From NORP259 sp041398705 (lineage in GTDB: Bacteria; Planctomycetota; UBA1135; GCA-002686595), in contig JAWKUI010000002.1 in assembly GCA_041398705.1 (NCBI GenBank), forward strand, positions 434,001 through 498,000: a stretch of 64,000 nucleotides of DNA, read 5' to 3'. Position numbers and translations under genes: made by a program. Position 1 is the stretch's first letter, and every line of letters begins with the position of its first letter. Shown here one piece after another: positions 46,268-53,323 of the stretch. Below the pieces are notes generated by a model, which did not search any database, had not been told where the DNA came from, and was given only the letters and a program-made list of their open reading frames with translations.

Positions 46268-47758
46268 ATGCAAGCTCTCCCCCTCTTCATCGGCCTCTCC
46301 CTCGCCGCCCCCGCCGCGGCCCAGGCGACCTTTTCCACCTTCGGCCTCGTCGCTCCCTCCCAAGAGGTCAACGCCACCGACCTCAGCGCCGATGGCAGCG
46401 TGGTCGTCGGGATCAACAACAACCAGGCCTTCCGCTGGACCGAAGCGGGCGGATACACCTACCTCGGAGCCCTGCCGGACCCGCTGCCTGTCTCCTTCGC
46501 CCGCGCGGTGAGCGCCGATGGCAACGTGGTGGTGGGTTGGAGCAACTCGACCTCGGACGTGGCACGTGGCTTCCGTTGGGATGCCACCAACGGCATGGTT
46601 GCCCTGGAGCCCCTCAGCTACAGCCTGGGCATTGGCCTTTCCGGCGCGGAAGCCGTCGGCGGCGCTGCGCAATGGATCGGTGGCTACAGCTACGACACCG
46701 ACATCGATCAACCCACGGTGTGGGACATCGCTGGCAACCCGATCCGCCTGCCCCTGCCTCCGACGCACCCATGGGGGTATGTCAACGACATCGCGGATCA
46801 GGCACCGATCGCGGTAGGCAGCGCCGTCACCATCGGGGGCCAGGTTTCGGCCTTCCACGCGGTCATCGGCGGAGCCTTGACCCTCATCGGAGCCCCCGCA
46901 GGATACTCCTCCAGCCGCGCGCAAGCCGTGTCCGCCGACGGCTCGGTCGTGCTTGGCACCTGTCGCCGGCCCGATCAAAGCCTCGCCATGTTCCGCTGGA
47001 GCCAGGCCACCGGATTCGAGGTTCTCGCGGCTCCGATCGGAGGTGCGGGCGAGTTGACCTTGACGGGCTGCAACGCGAACGGCACGGTCGCCGTCGGGTT
47101 TGAAGTCGCGGGAGGCGGCCCGCAAGGCTTCTACTGGTCGGAAGGCACGGGCACCGTATCCCTCAACGCTCTGCTCTTGACCCATGGCGCCACCGGCCTC
47201 TCCCCCACGGCCCCTTTGCGCCCGAACGCCGTTTCCGCCGATGGCAACATCATCGTGGGTCGCACCGGAGGCCCGGGTACCGGCCCCGCCTGGTTCCGGG
47301 CCCAGCTTTCGCCCGTGGAGCCCACCGCGATCGGCAGCGATTTCTGCGCACCGAGCATTCCGAACTCCGTCGGTTTGACCCCGCGCCTGCAAGCCGTAGG
47401 CAGCGCGATGCCAGCCCACAACGATCTGGTTCTAGAGGCCACCGACCTGCCCGCCAACGTCTTCGGTTTCGTGCTCGCGAGCACGCAAACCGCCATCACG
47501 CCGGTCTACATGGGCAGCAGCGGCACCCTGTGCCTGGATGGCGCGATCGGCCGCTACAACCAAGTGCACAACATCCGATTCAGCGGCCCCTTCGCACAGA
47601 CGGCGCTGCGGGTGAACACCGGAGCCATCGCTCAACCCGGCGCCCCCGTAGCGGTGCAAGCGGGCGAAACCTGGTACTTCCAACTGTGGTACCGCGATCA
47701 AGGCCCGCTGGGTTCGACGTCGAACTTCACCTCCGCCGCAGAGGTGACGTTCCAATAG
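46268..47758 (+). CDS. Secreted HAF-repeat protein with planctomycete C-terminal domain
   Basis: This 496-residue exported protein has a signal peptide (LPLFIGLSLAAPAAAQA). Residues 20-330 contain repeated HAF-like beta units with the cores VSADGNVVVGWS, VSADGSVVLGT, VSADGNIIVGRTG and AFRWTEAGG or FRWSQATGFE. The last 135 residues form the domain I associate with planctomycete exported proteins (ATDLPANVFGFVLASTQ, SSGTLCLDGAIGRYN, ETWYFQLWYRD, ending AEVTFQ). A related tail ends the dehydrogenase-like protein at 57406. It was started at ATG 46268 rather than GTG 46247 to give a clean signal peptide. Hairpins A4 and B2 flank it. Confidence 0.85.
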   Translation: MQALPLFIGLSLAAPAAAQATFSTFGLVAPSQEVNATDLSADGSVVVGINNNQAFRWTEAGGYTYLGALPDPLPVSFARAVSADGNVVVGWSNSTSDVARGFRWDATNGMVALEPLSYSLGIGLSGAEAVGGAAQWIGGYSYDTDIDQPTVWDIAGNPIRLPLPPTHPWGYVNDIADQAPIAVGSAVTIGGQVSAFHAVIGGALTLIGAPAGYSSSRAQAVSADGSVVLGTCRRPDQSLAMFRWSQATGFEVLAAPIGGAGELTLTGCNANGTVAVGFEVAGGGPQGFYWSEGTGTVSLNALLLTHGATGLSPTAPLRPNAVSADGNIIVGRTGGPGTGPAWFRAQLSPVEPTAIGSDFCAPSIPNSVGLTPRLQAVGSAMPAHNDLVLEATDLPANVFGFVLASTQTAITPVYMGSSGTLCLDGAIGRYNQVHNIRFSGPFAQTALRVNTGAIAQPGAPVAVQAGETWYFQLWYRDQGPLGSTSNFTSAAEVTFQ

Positions 47759-47772
47759 CCAGGCCCGGCGTA

Positions 47773-47884
47773 ATGTGTTACGTACGGAAGCGGGTTTAGT
47801 AGTCACACACATGCGGGGCGTGCTCGCACGCCCCCCGCTGAATTGTGTGACTACTGTTAAACCCCGCTTCCGTACGTAACACAT
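47773..47884. repeat. Long hairpin repeat, subfamily B (copy B2)
   Basis: Inverted repeat of 112 bp with the B arm (ATGTGTTACGTACGGAAGCG, GTTTAGTAGTCACAC). The inner stem GCGGGGCGTGC pairs with GCACGCCCCCCGC. It starts 14 bases after the HAF-gene stop and lies between convergent genes. Confidence 0.94.
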
Positions 47885-47948
47885 GCGGCTCCCGGTGGAA
47901 TGCCCTCAACTGGAGCATTGCCGCCGGGGAGCCTGCGGATTGCGGCGC

Positions 47949-49025
47949 CTATTGGCCCGCGTTCAGATACTCATCGAGGGTCGCCTGCAGCATTTCTTTG
48001 CCGCCCTCGGGCGACAGGGAAACCGCGAGCTTTTGCAGCTCGATCGCCCGAGCCCGGCTGCCCGCCATGTAGTGGGCGCGGGCCAGGGTGTCGAGAATGC
48101 TCGCATCTTTCCAGCCGGTCAGATCGCACGCGATCGTGGCGCCGTACATAGCGAGCATCAGGTCGCGCTTCTCGATCTTGCGGCCCGGGTCGACGATGTC
48201 CCAAGTGATCTGGTTCAGCTTGGGTGCGTTCTTGGCCTCCACGGCCGCTTCCACCAGCCTCCGGCCGATCGGCGCAGCGGCTTCCGTGTCGCCGAGGCTC
48301 ACCAGCACGCGGTAGCGGATCGAATCCAGGTTCTGCTTGCCGTACTGCGCCTCGAACTCCGTCCAGAGCGCCCTCAGCTTGTCGGCGTCCTCGCCCTTCA
48401 CCGAGTGTTCGCTCAGCTTCATGATCGGCGCTTCGGCCTTGGATCGTTTGCCGCGTTCCCACCGTTCCTTGGCGGTCGGGCCGAAGTCCTTGACCGGATC
48501 CCAATCGCCAGCGACCACCCGAGCCAGTGGCGCATCGATTCCGGAGGGATGCCCGTACCAGGCCAGCCGGCCTTGCCGGTCCACGATGAAGCTCGCGGGG
48601 ATGCCCCGGTTGCCGGTCGCATCCATATAGCTCTTGTAGGTCTTGCCTGCGTCGTCCCAGGCCACGTGATACTGCATCACGTCCGCCTTTTCCGCCGTCA
48701 TCTTCCGAACGGCTTCCAGGGAGTTGCTCTGGTCTTCTTTGGTTACAGCGATGATGGTCACGCCATCACCCGCATGCCGCTTCTGAATCTCGGTCAGATG
48801 GGGCATTGCGGCTTTGCACGGGCCTCACCAGGTGGCCCAGAACTCGATCACGTAGATCTTGCCCGGATCCATCGCAGGGATGGCCTCGCCTTTGACCCAC
48901 TCCGCCACGTTCAGGGCCGGCGCGGGATCGCCCGGTTTCAGGCCAGGCTCTTCGGCCTGGGGCTTGGCGCCCGCGAACCCCAGTAGCAGGGCTGCGCTGG
49001 CGAGGAAAAGTAGTGTGTTCTTCAT
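47949..49025 (-). CDS. Probable selenoprotein: TlpA-like thioredoxin with UxxC motif
   Basis: Read through one in-frame TGA (48825-48827), this is a 358-residue exported thiol-disulfide oxidoreductase. The signal peptide is residues 1-20 (NTLLFLASAALLLGFAGA). The TlpA-type thioredoxin domain is about 28-170, with KIYVIEFWATW, then codon 67 = TGA, then GPCKAAMPHLT, so TGA replaces the first Cys of WCGPC. The cis-Pro loop GIPASFIVD and strand-rich core are intact after it. The C-terminal 185 residues are helical, TPR-like. Nothing else is broken and both halves join in frame without an indel. Selenocysteine is therefore more likely than a nonsense mutation, though selA/B/C/D are not in the window. 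A SECIS-like hairpin follows the TGA. Confidence 0.75.
48772..48809 (-). promoter_or_regulatory. Candidate bacterial SECIS hairpin
   Basis: In the mRNA, 15 bases after the UGA, GC-A-AUGCC pairs with GGCAUGC (bulged A). A 3x3 internal loop follows, then UCUGA pairs with UCAGA under a CCGAGAU apical loop that starts 31 bases after the UGA, inside the 16-37 range known for bacterial SECIS. The weak point is that G is at loop position 3, not 1 or 2. Confidence 0.5.
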
Positions 49026-49082
49026 GCATGCATCCTAGGCAGCCTCCGCGAAAGCCGACAGATCGGCGCGCGCACTGCTGGG

Positions 49083-49140
49083 TAAGGTTCCCGTCAGCTC
49101 CAAATCCGGAAGCCCGACTTCCGGCCCCGCAGGAACCTTA
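49083..49140. promoter_or_regulatory. Nested inverted repeat between divergent genes
   Basis: TAAGGTTCC (49083-49091) pairs with GGAACCTTA (49132-49140) and encloses a second hairpin, CCGGAAG-CCCGA-CTTCCGG. It lies between the divergent thioredoxin and outer-membrane-like genes. It is not related to the A or B hairpins. An operator or leader structure is possible. Confidence 0.4.
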
Positions 49141-49251
49141 CGCACGCGGGAGATTTTTCGAATTCGGGCTGAACCCCAATGGCACAGCCGCCGTTTGCGG
49201 GGACCACCCCCATCCCCCTTGCGATGGGCCATCCCCACCCCCTCACGCTCC

Positions 49252-50139
49252 ATGAAACTTCCCTTGCTCCCCATCGCCGGGCTGCTTTGCTGCGCCCCGA
49301 GCCTGGGCCAGATCGTCAACCCCGCCGAACGCTCCGCTTCGCGCGATTCTGAAACGCAAACCACCGTACCCGCCCCCGAGGAACAGGACCCCGAACTGAT
49401 CGTGGTCACCCCCGGGGACGAACCGGTCCTGCGCGAAGAGGACCGCTTCGGCCCCTACAACCAGCCCGTCTGGACCGATCGCCGCCTGTTCCCCTCCACC
49501 CGCGTCTACGTGCGTGCCCCCGGCACCATGGAATTCGAGTACTGGAACCGCATCAAGGTGCCCAAACACGGCGCCGCGACCGTGGAAACCATGTACGAGG
49601 TGGAGTTCGGCCTGCCGGGACGGATGCAACTCGACCTGTACACCGTCACGAGCAAAGAAGGCTCCGAAGGCGAACTCAACGTCTCCGAACAGAAAGCCGA
49701 GATCCGCTATGCCCTCGCCGATTGGGGCGAATTGTGGATGAACCCGACCCTGTACCTGGAGTACGTCTCCCGAGACAACGAGCCGGACAAGGCGGAGTAC
49801 AAACTGCTGCTCGCCGACGAAATCGCCCCCTCCTGGCACCTGGGCGTCAACCTGGTGCTCGAACATGAGCTCGGCGGCGCCCTCGAGAACGAATACGGCG
49901 TGACTATGGGCCTGGCCCACACCGTCATCGACAACAAACTCTCGATCGGCGCCGAACTCAAGGCCGCCTATGTGGACACCCACGCGGACCGCGGCAACTA
50001 CACCAAGGAACTCGAGATCGGCCCGAGCCTGCGATACCGCCCGAACAATAGCATGCACGTGGACTTCGCCCCCCTGATCGGCATCGGTCATGACTCGCGC
50101 GAGGCGGATATCTACCTCGTGCTCGGCTGGACCTTCTGA
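49252..50139 (+). CDS. Exported outer-membrane beta-barrel-like protein
   Basis: This 295-residue protein has a signal peptide (LPLLPIAGLLCCAPSLGQ). After a Pro/Glu-rich linker (to about residue 60) the sequence alternates polar and hydrophobic residues as in beta-barrel strands (TMEFEYWNRIKV, GRMQLDLYTVTS, WHLGVNLVLEHEL, LSIGAELKAAYV). It ends in YLVLGWTF, an aromatic C-terminus as recognised by the BAM machinery. The pattern resembles proteins predicted as outer membrane porin-like or DUF-type barrels. ATG at 49252 gives the signal peptide directly. Substrate unknown. Hairpin B3 follows 5 bases after the stop. Confidence 0.7.
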   Translation: MKLPLLPIAGLLCCAPSLGQIVNPAERSASRDSETQTTVPAPEEQDPELIVVTPGDEPVLREEDRFGPYNQPVWTDRRLFPSTRVYVRAPGTMEFEYWNRIKVPKHGAATVETMYEVEFGLPGRMQLDLYTVTSKEGSEGELNVSEQKAEIRYALADWGELWMNPTLYLEYVSRDNEPDKAEYKLLLADEIAPSWHLGVNLVLEHELGGALENEYGVTMGLAHTVIDNKLSIGAELKAAYVDTHADRGNYTKELEIGPSLRYRPNNSMHVDFAPLIGIGHDSREADIYLVLGWTF

Positions 50140-50144
50140 TCGTG

Positions 50145-50268
50145 ATTGAAATGTGTTACGTACGGAAGCGGGTTTAAGTAGTCACACAATTCGTGCGGGG
50201 CGTGCTGCACGCCCCCTGCACGAATTGTGTGACTACTTAAACCCGCTTCCGTACGAACACATTTCAAT
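50145..50268. repeat. Long hairpin repeat, subfamily B (copy B3)
   Basis: Inverted repeat of 124 bp. The tip ATTGAAATGTGTT pairs with AACACATTTCAAT. The arm carries CGTACGGAAGCGGGTTTAAG and TAGTCACACAATTCGTG. The inner stem GGGGCGTGC pairs with GCACGCCCC around a single T. It lies between convergent genes, 2 bases from the mazG stop; two bases are missing in the right arm (GTACGAACAC). Confidence 0.95.
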
Positions 50269-50270
50269 AC

Positions 50271-51141
50271 TCAGGCCTTGGCCTGAGCCCAGGCCCGCTC
50301 CAGGTCCTCGAGCGGAGCGCCCTGCAGTTTGTCGCCGAGGATCTCCTCCACCTTGCGGAAGCGCGATTCGAAGCGTTGCGCGGCCAAACGGCAGGCTCGC
50401 TCCGGATCCAAGCCGAGTAGCTGCCAGGATCGCCGACGCGGCAATGAGGTCACCCAGTTCGGACTCGATGCGTTCGCGGGCTTCGGGCGACAGTTCCGGG
50501 TTGCGGTCGGCGGCGAGGGCTTCGGGCGGCAGGGTCTCGCGAAGTTCGGCGAGCTCCTCCTCCACCTTGTCCCACGCGCCCTGCACGTTGTTCCAGCGGA
50601 AACCCGCGCTGGTGGTCTTGGAGACGATGCGCGCCATGCGCGTGAGCGCCGGCAGGCCCTTCGGCAGGCCGGACAAAACGCTCTGGTCAACCTGGCCCTG
50701 GGCCTCGCGTTCGGCGCGTTTGATGTCCTCCCACTGCTCGAGCACCTTGTCGGCTTCGCTCTGCTGTACGTCGCCAAACACGTGCGGGTGCCGGTGCACG
50801 AGCTTGCGCGCGGACTTGAGCGCGGCCTGTCCCACGTCGTAACGGCCTTCATCCTGTGCGATGCGGCACATCAGCAGGATGCACATCATCGTGTCCCCGG
50901 CCTCGGTCACTGCTTCGTCCACATCGCCGGCATCGATCGCGTCGATCCATTCGCAGGCTTCTTCGACGAGGCTCGGCCCCATCGACACTTCGGTCTGTTT
51001 CAAGTCCCAGGGACAACCGCCCTCGGGCGCACGCAACCGGTCGATGACCGCCAGCAGCATGCGCATCCTCGTGATACGGGCGTCGTCCGCCGGCACCGGT
51101 TGCAAAGGCCAATCGGCAAACTGCGCGTCGGGTTGATCCAT
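50271..51141 (-). pseudogene. mazG: MazG nucleotide pyrophosphohydrolase, frameshifted
   Basis: MazG hydrolyses nucleoside triphosphates to monophosphates, a housekeeping role. The first part reads GGCPWDLKQTEVSMGPSLVE, the EExxE-type ACEWIDAIDAGDVDEAVTEA, GDTMMCILLMCRIAQDEG and KLVHRHPHVFGD, then a second MazG half up to ESELGDLIAASAILAA. The expected ending (LGLDPERACRLAAQRFESRF, RKVEEIL, LERAWAQAKA) is present but in another frame. The frames switch at about 50416-50424 (minus-strand GGCAGCTACTCGG), equivalent to one extra or two missing bases. The intact protein would be about 290 residues, normal for MazG. Either a recent inactivation or a sequencing error. The start is 2 bases from the queC stop. 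Confidence 0.85.
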
Positions 51142-51143
51142 GG

Positions 51144-51845
51144 TTAGGCGTAGGGCACGGGGTCGGTAAGGCCCGCTTCTTCGAAGCCCTTGAGCCGCAA
51201 GAGGCACGCGTCGCAATGGCCGCAGGCCAGAACGCGCCCGTCCCGCAACACGGGGTCGTAGCAGGTGTGGGTCAGGGAGAGGTCCACGCCGAGCTCGAGG
51301 GCGCGGCGGGTGATCTGGGCTTTGCTGAGCTGCAGCAGGGGCGCTTCGATGTGGAAGGTGGCGCCCTCTTCGGTACCCGCAGCGGTGGCTTTGGCGGCCA
51401 GGGCTTCAAACGCCTGCAGGAATTCGGGCCGGCAGTCGGGATAACCCGAGTAGTCCACCGCGTTGGCCCCGATGAACAGGTGCCGGGCGCCGAGCACTTC
51501 GGCCCAACCGAGGGCGATCGCCAGGAAGATCGTGTTGCGCGCGGGCACGTAGGTCACGGGCACCCCGGTGCCGATCTCGGCCTCCCCACGGTCCTTGGGC
51601 ACCGCCACATCCGCCGTCAGCGCCGAACCCCCGAGCTCGGAGAGATCGACGCGCACTGTCTTGTGGCTGGCCGCGCCGAGGCTCTGTGCGACCCGCGCCG
51701 CCGCCTCGCGCTCCACTGCGTGCCGCTGGCCATAATCCATTGTCAGCGCATGACATACAAATCCCCGTGCGCGCGCTTCGGCGAGCGTCACGGCGCTGTC
51801 CATGCCCCCGGAAACCAGGCAAACGGCGATCGGCGCGGTGTGCAT
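51144..51845 (-). CDS. queC: 7-cyano-7-deazaguanine synthase QueC
   Basis: This 233-residue enzyme of queuosine synthesis converts 7-carboxy-7-deazaguanine to preQ0 using ATP and ammonia. The PP-loop is LVSGGMDSAVT (residues 11-21), followed by MDYGQRHAVE, VPARNTIFLAIALGWAE and IGANAVDYSGYPDCRPEF, all QueC hallmarks. The zinc site is C-x8-CGHCDAC near the C-terminus (THTCYDPV, LACGHCDACLLR). Length matches the family. It is cotranscribed with mazG, 2 bases downstream, and divergent from the GntR regulator. Confidence 0.95.
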   Translation of the reverse strand: MHTAPIAVCLVSGGMDSAVTLAEARARGFVCHALTMDYGQRHAVEREAAARVAQSLGAASHKTVRVDLSELGGSALTADVAVPKDRGEAEIGTGVPVTYVPARNTIFLAIALGWAEVLGARHLFIGANAVDYSGYPDCRPEFLQAFEALAAKATAAGTEEGATFHIEAPLLQLSKAQITRRALELGVDLSLTHTCYDPVLRDGRVLACGHCDACLLRLKGFEEAGLTDPVPYA

Positions 51846-51905
51846 GGGGGGAGGGTACGGGGCCGGCTGGGCCCCCGCCAGGGCGATTTCCCCGCAGGGG
51901 CCCCC

Positions 51906-51943
51906 TTGACTGTTCTAGTTGTACTGGTACAGTCGGAACAGTC
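51906..51943 (+). promoter_or_regulatory. Promoter with nested palindromic operator for the GntR-ABC operon
   Basis: A -35-like TTGACT (51906-51911) and a -10-like TACAGT (51928-51933) are 16 bases apart. Two inverted repeats share one centre (51925/51926): outer GACTGTTC...GAACAGTC (51908-51915, 51936-51943) and inner TGTAC-TG-GTACA. This overlap is the arrangement expected for autorepression by the YtrA-like regulator that starts at 51956. Confidence 0.75.
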
Positions 51944-51955
51944 GAGGCCCAGCCC

Positions 51956-52336
51956 ATGTTCCGCATCCAACCCCACTCTCCCGAGCCGATCTTCCAGCAG
52001 CTCGTGGACCAGGTGAAGGACGCGGTCACCCAGGGCCTCCTGCGCGAGGGCGACAAGCTGCCTTCCGTGCGCGAACTCGCCCGCCAGGTGACGGTCAACC
52101 CGAACACGGTGGTCAAGGCCTACGACCTGCTCGAGCGCGACGGGGTGATTGTGCGCCGCCAGGGCGCCGGCTGCTTTCTGACCGGCAAGACCACCAACCT
52201 CGATCCCGCGGAACGCCAAGCCCGGCTCGACGCCGCATTGGCCCAGGCCGTCAGCGAAGGCCTGCACCTGGATTTCGACGCAGCCGCCATCCGCGCCGCC
52301 CTCGAAGCGGCCCTCAAACGCCAGTCCCCAGGCTAG
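51956..52336 (+). CDS. GntR-family regulator, YtrA subfamily
   Basis: This 126-residue transcription factor has an N-terminal winged helix (PIFQQLVDQVKDAVTQGLL, then GDKLPSVRELARQVTVNPNT, VVKAYDLLERDGVIVRRQG) and only a short helical C-terminal tail for dimerisation. That architecture defines the YtrA subfamily, which typically represses ABC transporter operons. ATG at 51956 was chosen because it lies just downstream of a promoter overlapped by a palindrome. The ABC ATPase gene follows 66 bases downstream and two permease-like genes after it. Confidence 0.92.
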   Translation: MFRIQPHSPEPIFQQLVDQVKDAVTQGLLREGDKLPSVRELARQVTVNPNTVVKAYDLLERDGVIVRRQGAGCFLTGKTTNLDPAERQARLDAALAQAVSEGLHLDFDAAAIRAALEAALKRQSPG

Positions 52337-52402
52337 TCCCCCACCACGGCCCGCTCCCTTTCCCAAACAAACGCGCAGGCCGCCCTCAAGACCCCTTTCC
52401 CC

Positions 52403-53320
52403 ATGCAAGCCATGTCTCCGGTGATCGAATTCGACAACGTGTACCGCCGCTTCGACAAGGACGTCGTCCTGCGCGGCCTCGACTTCCGGGTCGAAGAAGG
52501 CCAGATCTTCGCCCTGCTCGGCCGCAACGGCACCGGTAAAACCACCGCCCTGCGCATCCTGCTCGGCTTCCTCGCCCCCCACCACGGCGAAGCCCGCGTC
52601 CTGGGCGTGCCAAGCACCCGCTTCGGTCCCACCGAGCGCGGCGCCATCGGCTACGTGAACGAAGGCCACAAGATGTACGGCGAGCTGACCGTCGCACAGA
52701 CCCTGTCCTTCGAAGACGGCACGCGCCCCCGCTTCCAGCGCAAGTTCGCCGACGAAGCCATCCGCCGCCTCGGCCTGCCCCCGCGCAAACACGTGCGCTT
52801 CCTCTCCCGCGGCCAACGCGCGCAACTGGCCCTCGTCATCGCCATCGCCAGCCGCCCCAAGGTCCTCGTGCTCGACGACCCCGCCCTGGGCCTCGACACC
52901 GTGCTACGCCGCGAGTTCCTCGACGTGATGATCGACTTCCTCTCCGGCCACGGCGCCACCGTGCTCTTCTCGAGCCACATCCTCTCCGACGTAGAGCGCG
53001 TCGCCGACCGCATCGGCATCCTCGACCAGGGCCGCCTGCTCGTCGACGCCCCCCTCGAGGACCTGCGCACCCGCGTCGAAATGCGCACCTGGCGCGGCGA
53101 TTCCCTACCCAGCCTGCCGTGCATCCTGCGCAGCAAACCGGGCCCGATCACCACCGAGCTATGCCTCTTGGATCCCAGCGCCGACGACCTCGCCAAGCTC
53201 GCCGCAAACGGCAACCACCTCTCCGAAGCCACCCACCTCGGCCTCGAAGACCTCTTCCTGCAACTCACCCAAACCGCCGGCACAGCCGGCCTGGCCGACG
53301 CCCTGGCCAAACACCGCTAG
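52403..53320 (+). CDS. ABC transporter ATP-binding protein
   Basis: This 305-residue ATPase has Walker A LLGRNGTGKTTALRILLGFL, the signature LSRGQRAQLALVIAIAS (usual LSGGQ altered at the second position) and Walker B VLVLDDPALGLD. The catalytic Glu after Walker B is Asp here (DDP for DEP), which usually slows hydrolysis. The H-loop is LFSSHILSDVERV. A C-terminal extension of about 80 residues is present. The gene is controlled, by position, by the YtrA-like regulator and is followed 3 bases later by the first permease-like gene. ATG at 52403; the fourth codon ATG is an alternative. Confidence 0.9.
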   Translation: MQAMSPVIEFDNVYRRFDKDVVLRGLDFRVEEGQIFALLGRNGTGKTTALRILLGFLAPHHGEARVLGVPSTRFGPTERGAIGYVNEGHKMYGELTVAQTLSFEDGTRPRFQRKFADEAIRRLGLPPRKHVRFLSRGQRAQLALVIAIASRPKVLVLDDPALGLDTVLRREFLDVMIDFLSGHGATVLFSSHILSDVERVADRIGILDQGRLLVDAPLEDLRTRVEMRTWRGDSLPSLPCILRSKPGPITTELCLLDPSADDLAKLAANGNHLSEATHLGLEDLFLQLTQTAGTAGLADALAKHR

Positions 53321-53323
53321 GCC

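Noticed and set aside
46166..47419. 417-codon antisense open frame over the HAF-repeat gene
   Set aside because: Gly/Arg/His-rich composition with no domain, fully antisense to a protein with signal peptide and clear repeats, and its end lies in hairpin A4.
47949..48806. Thioredoxin-like gene starting at ATG 48806
   Set aside because: This would omit the signal peptide, strand beta1 and the active site although all are encoded in frame just upstream across the TGA.
52867..52905. ATPase at 52403 as inactive because of DDP in Walker B
   Set aside because: Asp can retain weak hydrolysis and the rest of the site is intact, so a dead enzyme cannot be claimed from sequence.
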